The translations under genes were made by a program, and so were the position numbers. From Actinomycetes bacterium (lineage in GTDB: Bacteria > Actinomycetota > Actinomycetes > Propionibacteriales > Propionibacteriaceae), in assembly GCA_023419175.1 (NCBI GenBank), contig JAEZYG010000013.1, forward strand, positions 1 through 21,235: a DNA stretch of 21,235 nucleotides, written 5' to 3'. Below the pieces are notes generated by a model, which had not been told where the DNA came from, searched no databases, and worked only from the letters and a program-made list of their open reading frames with translations. Positions 16,822-21,235 of this stretch are shown piece after piece. The stretch's first letter is position 1. Each line of letters starts with the position of its first letter.

Positions 16822-19503
16822 ATGACGAACCCCACATCACGCCCATATTCCTTCGAGACTTTCACCTCCTTACGGACTGTGAAATCAATCGCTTCTATTG
16901 GAATCGCATGTTGCCTATCACTCCCCGTCATCTCTTCTACCACCCCATATGCTCTTGCTGAGAACTCCCATATCGCAGCCGAGAACGCCTCCACCGATCA
17001 AATAGCTCAAGCGGGTGAATGGTATTACACCCAGTTGACCGATCAGGAGAAGGCGATCTATGACCAGATGCGCACCCAAGCCCCCTCCGCTTTCACCAAC
17101 CCTGCCGACACGGGAATTATCGTCCAATCTGGGGATAGCGGGGTGAAGCTCAACCGCATTCTTTTCGCCTTTTTCAACGACCATCCCGAGTATTTCTGGG
17201 TGGCAAGTTATAAATTGGCATGGGAGCGTCTTTCCGATAACACTTCTGTAAAACTCGTCCTTTTACGTCCAGATGAAGGGTATTTTGAATCCGGTTTCAC
17301 CGCCGACAATATTGCTGAGGCGAGACGTCAATTTGACGAAAAGATCAAAGCGATCGTAGATAAAGCTCCTACTACCCTTGAAGAGAAACTTTTTTATTTC
17401 ACCGATTGGCTGGCTCGCAACAATACCTATAACGTGCGCGGTCTTGGAGCCGACAACTCTTCTCGTATCGCTTTTTCCGGTTTGATGAGCGATAACGATC
17501 CTGAACGCGGTCCTGTCTGCTATGGTTATGCGACCGCGATGAAGGTTTTGCTCGATCGGGCTGGAATCCCCAACGCTTTCGCTCAAGGGTGGGCATATAA
17601 CGACCGCAATATGCCCCACGGGGAGCAACACGCGTGGAATCTTGTCCAGCTAGAGGACGGCTGGTATGCCATCGATCCCACCTGGGATGACTCGGGTCTA
17701 CCCAATGGCGGAGCACGCAGAGTCTATTTCCTCGTAGGCTCTCAGAGCGAGACCTCACCAAACCTCAAAGACAAGACCCGCTTTGGACAGAATCACGAAT
17801 TGAATGCCGAGCGCACTGCCGCTATCAGATATCACGATATGTCCATGCCTCCTCTTAAAGAGGAGGGAAAGAGTGTTGCAGGTCAGCCCATTGAAGTTTT
17901 CTCTCCCGATGGAAGCAAAAAATCCTATACCTCTTTAGCTGACGCCATCGCCCATGCCGAAGAAAACTCCACGATCCGTCTGTGGAATGCCGTCACTGTA
18001 GAGCAACCGATTCTCATTGATCGCGATATCACCATCGATCTCAACGGACAAGATCAAGGTTTCTCACGCTCCGCCATCACATCGACTGGCACGATTTTTG
18101 ATGTATCCAATGCCACATTGACCCTTATCAATAACGGCACTTCTTTGGCGAGCCTGTCCTCCACATCGACTGCTCCCGCCATTATCAATAACGGCGAAGT
18201 AGTACTTCATCCCAATGTTCAGGTAAAGACGAGGGGAAGCGAAGCGATCACATCTCGCCGTCCTCAAGCTGCACATGACGCCTATATCCCAGCCCTCTAT
18301 ACCGATGCGAATCGCCCCCAGCGTACATATCAGGCATGGAAGGTGGTCTTGCCCCTCCTTGATGGACAAGACGATGCAGCAATCCCCCTTGTGAAAGACT
18401 ATTCAGCTGACTCCGATAAGACGATCCTCGATGTGAAAAACCAGCTTTCCGACGTGAAAGCGATATGGAAGTTTTTCCTCCCCATGACGGGCAACGCTGT
18501 CGATCTGCCCGAGAATGCCAAGCCGACAACCCCCTATGAGTGGAAACTGGTCTCCCATCCCTCCGGGGATTCCCCTCGTCTCGATAGCGATCCCATAGAA
18601 GCTGGACGTTACCTTTTCGCTGCAGAAGCCTATGGATATTCCATGCTCGCGGCAGTAGACGTCACCTTACCCGATCGCGAAGATCTCCCATCTGGCACCC
18701 CATCACCTTCCGTATCCGTCTCCCCTTCGCTCGTTGCCTCACCTTCTGAATCCTCTTCACCATCTGCACCGATGGAGACCAGCGAAGCGCCACGTCCTGG
18801 AACTGATGATTCAACGCACCCCTCTCCTAGTGTGACCAGCGCACCCGAAACAGATGATGACAAAGATCACCGTGAAGAAACGGAGCTATCTCCTCTCCCT
18901 TCACCCTCTCTTCCATCGGTTTCTACTTCTTCATCATCTGAGCCCTCACCTTCAGAGTCGGCATCATTGACCTCACCTTCTACTCCCACACGTGAAGACA
19001 GCAGTGCGAATTCTTCATCCTCCCCCGATGAATCGAATTCTTCATCGAATCCTCCCAGCTCCATATCCTCGTCACAGCTATCCCCTTCAGAGGTTGAAAA
19101 TAAGACGAGTGCACTTCCATCTCTTGAGCCATCTCACTCATCATCTTCTGAATCTGCACAGCCATCGAGCTCGTCTACCGTCCTTCCTTCCCCTTCATCG
19201 TCTGAGATAGATCTGCCGATATCGGATACCGCTCCCACGATCGATAGAAACAGTGCGACGATTCCATCTGCCCACGTGAGCGAATCGCATAACGCCACGA
19301 TCTCCCCCTCGTCGAAAGAGAGCAATTCGGGTCAGAATCATCCAGATGCAAAAGAGCACATGAGGGTCGAATCGGATAGTCGTACTCAGCGCCCCTCTGC
19401 TCTACCGCGGACGGGATCAGGGTTTGCAACGATCAGTCTTGTTTCCACATTGGGATTACTGGGAGCAGGTATGGCAGTATTACGCCGTCGCAAAGAAAAG
19501 TGA
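16822..19503 (+). CDS. secreted transglutaminase-like protein with Ser/Pro-rich stalk and LPRTG cell-wall anchor
   Basis: An 893-residue surface protein. A signal peptide (1-46, hydrophobic core 22-38, probable cleavage after ALA) leads export. The transglutaminase-like domain covers about 60-345; its Cys-His-Asp triad is C233 (GPVCYGYA), H270 (GEQHAWN) and D285 (YAIDPTWDD). A middle part (about 370-620) includes a stretch reminiscent of a beta-helix or leaf-like fold (VEQPILIDRDITIDLNG), which I cannot name. Residues about 623-860 are a low-complexity Ser/Pro/Thr/Glu stalk. The end is LPRTG (861-865), a hydrophobic helix and RRRKEK, a sortase signal. The fold may act as a protease or cross-linker on the cell wall or host matrix; substrate unknown. 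The frame is open from TTG 16753, but ATG 16822 is chosen because the signal peptide follows directly and GAGG lies 11 bases before it. No sortase gene is in the window. Confidence 0.88.
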   Translation: MTNPTSRPYSFETFTSLRTVKSIASIGIACCLSLPVISSTTPYALAENSHIAAENASTDQIAQAGEWYYTQLTDQEKAIYDQMRTQAPSAFTNPADTGIIVQSGDSGVKLNRILFAFFNDHPEYFWVASYKLAWERLSDNTSVKLVLLRPDEGYFESGFTADNIAEARRQFDEKIKAIVDKAPTTLEEKLFYFTDWLARNNTYNVRGLGADNSSRIAFSGLMSDNDPERGPVCYGYATAMKVLLDRAGIPNAFAQGWAYNDRNMPHGEQHAWNLVQLEDGWYAIDPTWDDSGLPNGGARRVYFLVGSQSETSPNLKDKTRFGQNHELNAERTAAIRYHDMSMPPLKEEGKSVAGQPIEVFSPDGSKKSYTSLADAIAHAEENSTIRLWNAVTVEQPILIDRDITIDLNGQDQGFSRSAITSTGTIFDVSNATLTLINNGTSLASLSSTSTAPAIINNGEVVLHPNVQVKTRGSEAITSRRPQAAHDAYIPALYTDANRPQRTYQAWKVVLPLLDGQDDAAIPLVKDYSADSDKTILDVKNQLSDVKAIWKFFLPMTGNAVDLPENAKPTTPYEWKLVSHPSGDSPRLDSDPIEAGRYLFAAEAYGYSMLAAVDVTLPDREDLPSGTPSPSVSVSPSLVASPSESSSPSAPMETSEAPRPGTDDSTHPSPSVTSAPETDDDKDHREETELSPLPSPSLPSVSTSSSSEPSPSESASLTSPSTPTREDSSANSSSSPDESNSSSNPPSSISSSQLSPSEVENKTSALPSLEPSHSSSSESAQPSSSSTVLPSPSSSEIDLPISDTAPTIDRNSATIPSAHVSESHNATISPSSKESNSGQNHPDAKEHMRVESDSRTQRPSALPRTGSGFATISLVSTLGLLGAGMAVLRRRKEK

Positions 19504-19539
19504 GCTCATCCTCTTATTGACTGAGCTGTCTTGACGAGT

Positions 19540-19569
19540 GCGACACTGTCCCCCAAGGTGCGCTAATAT
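19540..19569 (+). promoter_or_regulatory. possible promoter of the tRNA-Gly gene
   Basis: A -10-like TAATAT (19564-19569) lies 14 bases before the tRNA; GCGACA (19540-19545) sits 18 bases upstream of it as a -35 with four of six consensus positions. Placement fits a tRNA gene transcribed with a short leader. Confidence 0.4.
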
Positions 19570-19583
19570 GGATAGTGCGCCAC

Positions 19584-19657
19584 GCGGATGTAGTTCATCG
19601 GTAGAACGACAGCTTCCCAAGCTGTAGAGGCGGGTTCGACTCCCGTCATCCGCTCCA
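19584..19657 (+). tRNA. tRNA-Gly (anticodon CCC)
   Basis: A 74-base cloverleaf. The acceptor stem pairs GCGGATG with CATCCGC; the anticodon stem ACAGC/GCTGT encloses the loop TTCCCAA, giving anticodon CCC for the GGG glycine codon. The T arm has GGTTCGACTCC, and CCA is encoded at the 3' end. It closely resembles E. coli glyU in layout. Confidence 0.96.
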
Positions 19658-19693
19658 CTTAGACACTCAATTGATACACAGTATCGATTTTGC

Positions 19694-19719
19694 AAGCTCC
19701 CCTCAGCGGGAGCTTTTTT
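19694..19719 (+). terminator. intrinsic terminator of the tRNA-Gly gene
   Basis: Arms AAGCTCCC (19694-19701) and GGGAGCTT (19708-19715) form an eight-bp stem with a six-base loop, followed by a run of six T (19714-19719). Confidence 0.9.
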
Positions 19720-19797
19720 GTTGTCTAAAAACGCTGATAGATCAGGGGTTTTAGTATTTTGCGTGGTTTGGAGCATGGTAGTGCTAAACTGTAGGTT

Positions 19798-19826
19798 TTG
19801 ACATGATATCGTGCTAATTGTATTTT
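19798..19826 (+). promoter_or_regulatory. promoter of the DUF1542-repeat protein gene
   Basis: A perfect -35 TTGACA (19798-19803), a 17-base spacer and -10 TATTTT (19821-19826) lie 45 bases upstream of the ATG. This is the best sigma-70-type promoter in the window and would give a leader of about 40 bases. Confidence 0.75.
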
Positions 19827-19871
19827 CGAGAGATTCCAAACTCAGATCCCCTGTGCATGGAGAACAATATT

Positions 19872-21235
19872 ATGAAACGAAAAGTTGTATTACACTCGAC
19901 TGCAGCTGCTGTTTTAGGTGCAGGTTTGGTTTTCACAGGAAGTATTGGTCCAACTGCTTACCCCTCTCCGCTTAGTGCAGCTGTTGCTTACGCGGAAGAA
20001 GCAGAAAGCTTTCCGTTAGAAGAGGCTGAGAAAGTACGAGACTATTACAACGAGGGTCGTGATGAGGATGCGAAATTAACACTCGAAGATGTTACGGACC
20101 TGATTAAGGTTTATAACGGCGCGCTTGATCTTAACTCAGCGCTCAACAAGGAAATCGTTTCATCGACTTGGTTCAAGAGCACCCTGACTGCGCACCGAAC
20201 CGGAATTGCTAATGAGTCTAATAGATCCCAACGTCATAATATAACAAGAGATAGGATCCAAAGGATTAAAGGCGGTTTGGGTAATGCAGCCGTAAATAAC
20301 CTGAAATCAAAACTTGATGAGATTAAAGCTACTATCCCAGCTGATTCTAAATACGATGGAATTCGCGCAGAGATCGATAGTTTTAAGGATACGTTAGACC
20401 CTAATTCGATTCTTAATGCAGATGTACTAGATACAGTTCTTCATAACGTGCAAGATAACTTTACTCCAGAGAAGATCCAGGAAAAAATAAACGAGGCTAG
20501 CAATCCTGCTGTAGATAAGCAGTCAGCACTTAATGTAATTGACCAAGCAGCTAATGAGAAGAAGCAGGCTATTGCTGACTCAAGCATGACTGAGGAGGAA
20601 AAGGCTGCTGCTACGGCTGAGGTAGATAAGGCTGCTGATAACGCCAAGCAAGTCATCAACGATGCTGCTTCTCAAGAAGATGTCGAGAACGCTAAGACAG
20701 ACGGCGCAAAAGCTATTGAGGCAGTCTCCACCAATTCCACAGTAAAGCAGGGTGCAATTGCTGAGATCAATAAGGTGGCTGCCGATAAGATTGCTGCTAT
20801 TGAGGACTCCAAGCTTACCGATGAAGAGAAGATTGCTGCTAAAACTGAAGTAGATCAGGCGGCCGATACCGCACGCCAGGCCATTATCGGTGCGTCAAAC
20901 AATGCCGATGTGGCAGGAGCGAAGCAACAAGGTATTGATAGTATTACTGCGGTGTCAGAAAACTCTGACGCAAAGCAAGGAGCTCTTCAAGCTATTGAAG
21001 ATGCAGTGACCGCTAAGAAGCAAGCGATCACCACCTCGAACATGACTGAGGAAGAAAAGAAAGCCGCAACAACCGAGGTGGACCAAGCAGCCGATGCTGC
21101 ACGTCAAGCTATCAACGATGCACAAAATGGTGACGCTATCACCCAGGCTAAAGATACTGGTGTAGCTACCATCAACAATGTCTCAACTGAATCTGCTGCC
21201 AAGCAGGCAGCACTCGAAGCGATCGATCAGGCTGC
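19872..21235 (+). CDS. secreted DUF1542-type repeat protein (3' end outside window)
   Basis: The frame starts at ATG 19872, with GGAGA ten bases upstream, and is open to the window end; 454 residues are visible. A signal peptide (1-41, KRK start, hydrophobic core, probable cleavage after AYA) directs export. Residues about 45-210 are a charged, mainly helical region I do not recognise (KVRDYYNEGRDEDAKLTLED). From residue 216 come repeats in exact 76-residue register. Each holds an AI-x-x-A-x-x-x-K-x-x-AI segment, then MTEEEK or LTDEEK, then EVDQAAD and a variable linker. This is the DUF1542 repeat pattern of large Gram-positive surface proteins such as Ebh and FmtB, where it forms a three-helix rod. 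Likely role is a long surface stalk or adhesin; a C-terminal LPxTG anchor is expected but not visible. N-terminal codons (TTA, AGA, ATA) differ from the metabolic genes nearby. Confidence 0.85.
   Translation, partial: MKRKVVLHSTAAAVLGAGLVFTGSIGPTAYPSPLSAAVAYAEEAESFPLEEAEKVRDYYNEGRDEDAKLTLEDVTDLIKVYNGALDLNSALNKEIVSSTWFKSTLTAHRTGIANESNRSQRHNITRDRIQRIKGGLGNAAVNNLKSKLDEIKATIPADSKYDGIRAEIDSFKDTLDPNSILNADVLDTVLHNVQDNFTPEKIQEKINEASNPAVDKQSALNVIDQAANEKKQAIADSSMTEEEKAAATAEVDKAADNAKQVINDAASQEDVENAKTDGAKAIEAVSTNSTVKQGAIAEINKVAADKIAAIEDSKLTDEEKIAAKTEVDQAADTARQAIIGASNNADVAGAKQQGIDSITAVSENSDAKQGALQAIEDAVTAKKQAITTSNMTEEEKKAATTEVDQAADAARQAINDAQNGDAITQAKDTGVATINNVSTESAAKQAALEAIDQA
20517..21235 (+). repeat. 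tandem 228-bp coding repeats (DUF1542-type, 76 residues)
   Basis: Equivalent AAG-CA(G/A) codons begin at 20517, 20745, 20973 and 21201, exactly 228 bases apart. There are three full units and the start of a fourth. Units are related in protein more than in DNA: third positions differ, so they have diverged since duplication. The array continues past the window. Confidence 0.85.

Noticed and set aside
18867..19064. Acidic minus-strand frames opposite the stalk region
   Set aside because: They are complements of Ser/Pro codons in the LPxTG gene and have no independent coding signs.
18680..19400. CRISPR-like or tandem DNA repeat in the Ser/Pro stalk region
   Set aside because: The repetition is short and irregular and follows from Ser/Pro codon use in the reading frame; there are no spacers or constant repeats.
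19480..19839. 119-residue open frame on the minus strand across the tRNA-Gly gene
   Set aside because: Its middle (SGADDGSRTRLYSLGSC) is the well-known false protein produced by translating the antisense of a tRNA gene; it also overlaps the LPxTG gene end and a terminator.

Overview
The window looks like a chromosomal segment of a fermentative, facultatively or strictly anaerobic actinobacterium, most likely a member of the Actinomycetaceae with moderate G+C (roughly half by eye). The clues are a LysX-type lysyl-tRNA synthetase, a YwiC-like membrane protein, an actinobacterial PemK/MazF-like protein, pyruvate formate-lyase fermentation genes, and an LPxTG surface protein. The species cannot be fixed from the sequence.

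Layout. 1-3334 (+): the 3' part of lysX, a YwiC-like membrane protein and a DUF1015 protein. 3408-5093 (+): an acetyl-CoA hydrolase/CoA-transferase with an unusual lysine-rich tail, closed by a strong terminator. 5174-8535 (-): the pyruvate formate-lyase operon, read as pflB, grcA, pflA. The enzyme is split: the large chain stops at 697 residues without its glycyl-radical domain, and that domain is encoded as a separate 83-residue protein just downstream. 8536-9113: a gene-free region with several inverted repeats upstream of pflB. 9114-9761 (-): a HAD phosphatase. 9832-11136 (+): a four-helix membrane protein followed by a PemK/MazF-like protein. 11177-15483 (-): an aryl-beta-glucoside uptake operon, read as PTS IIBCA, 6-phospho-beta-glucosidase, LicT/BglG antiterminator. 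15799-16320 (-): an Ltp-like membrane-anchored protein, followed by an AT-rich gene-free stretch. 16822-19503 (+): a secreted transglutaminase-like protein with a long Ser/Pro stalk and an LPRTG sortase signal. 19584-19657 (+): tRNA-Gly(CCC) with its own terminator. 19872 to the window end (+): a large secreted protein built of 76-residue DUF1542-type repeats; it runs off the end.

How the parts fit together. The CoA-transferase and the PFL operon both handle acetyl-CoA, formate and acetate in mixed-acid fermentation. The PTS operon feeds 6-phospho-glucosides into glycolysis. The right third is a surface region (Ltp-like protein, LPxTG protein, repeat adhesin) with more AT-rich patches, which suggests a more variable, possibly acquired part of the chromosome.

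The main point for a second look is the split pyruvate formate-lyase. Secondary points are the basic tail on the CoA-transferase, the Ltp-like protein with a G9 tract in its upstream region, and the exact 228-bp repeat register of the last gene.
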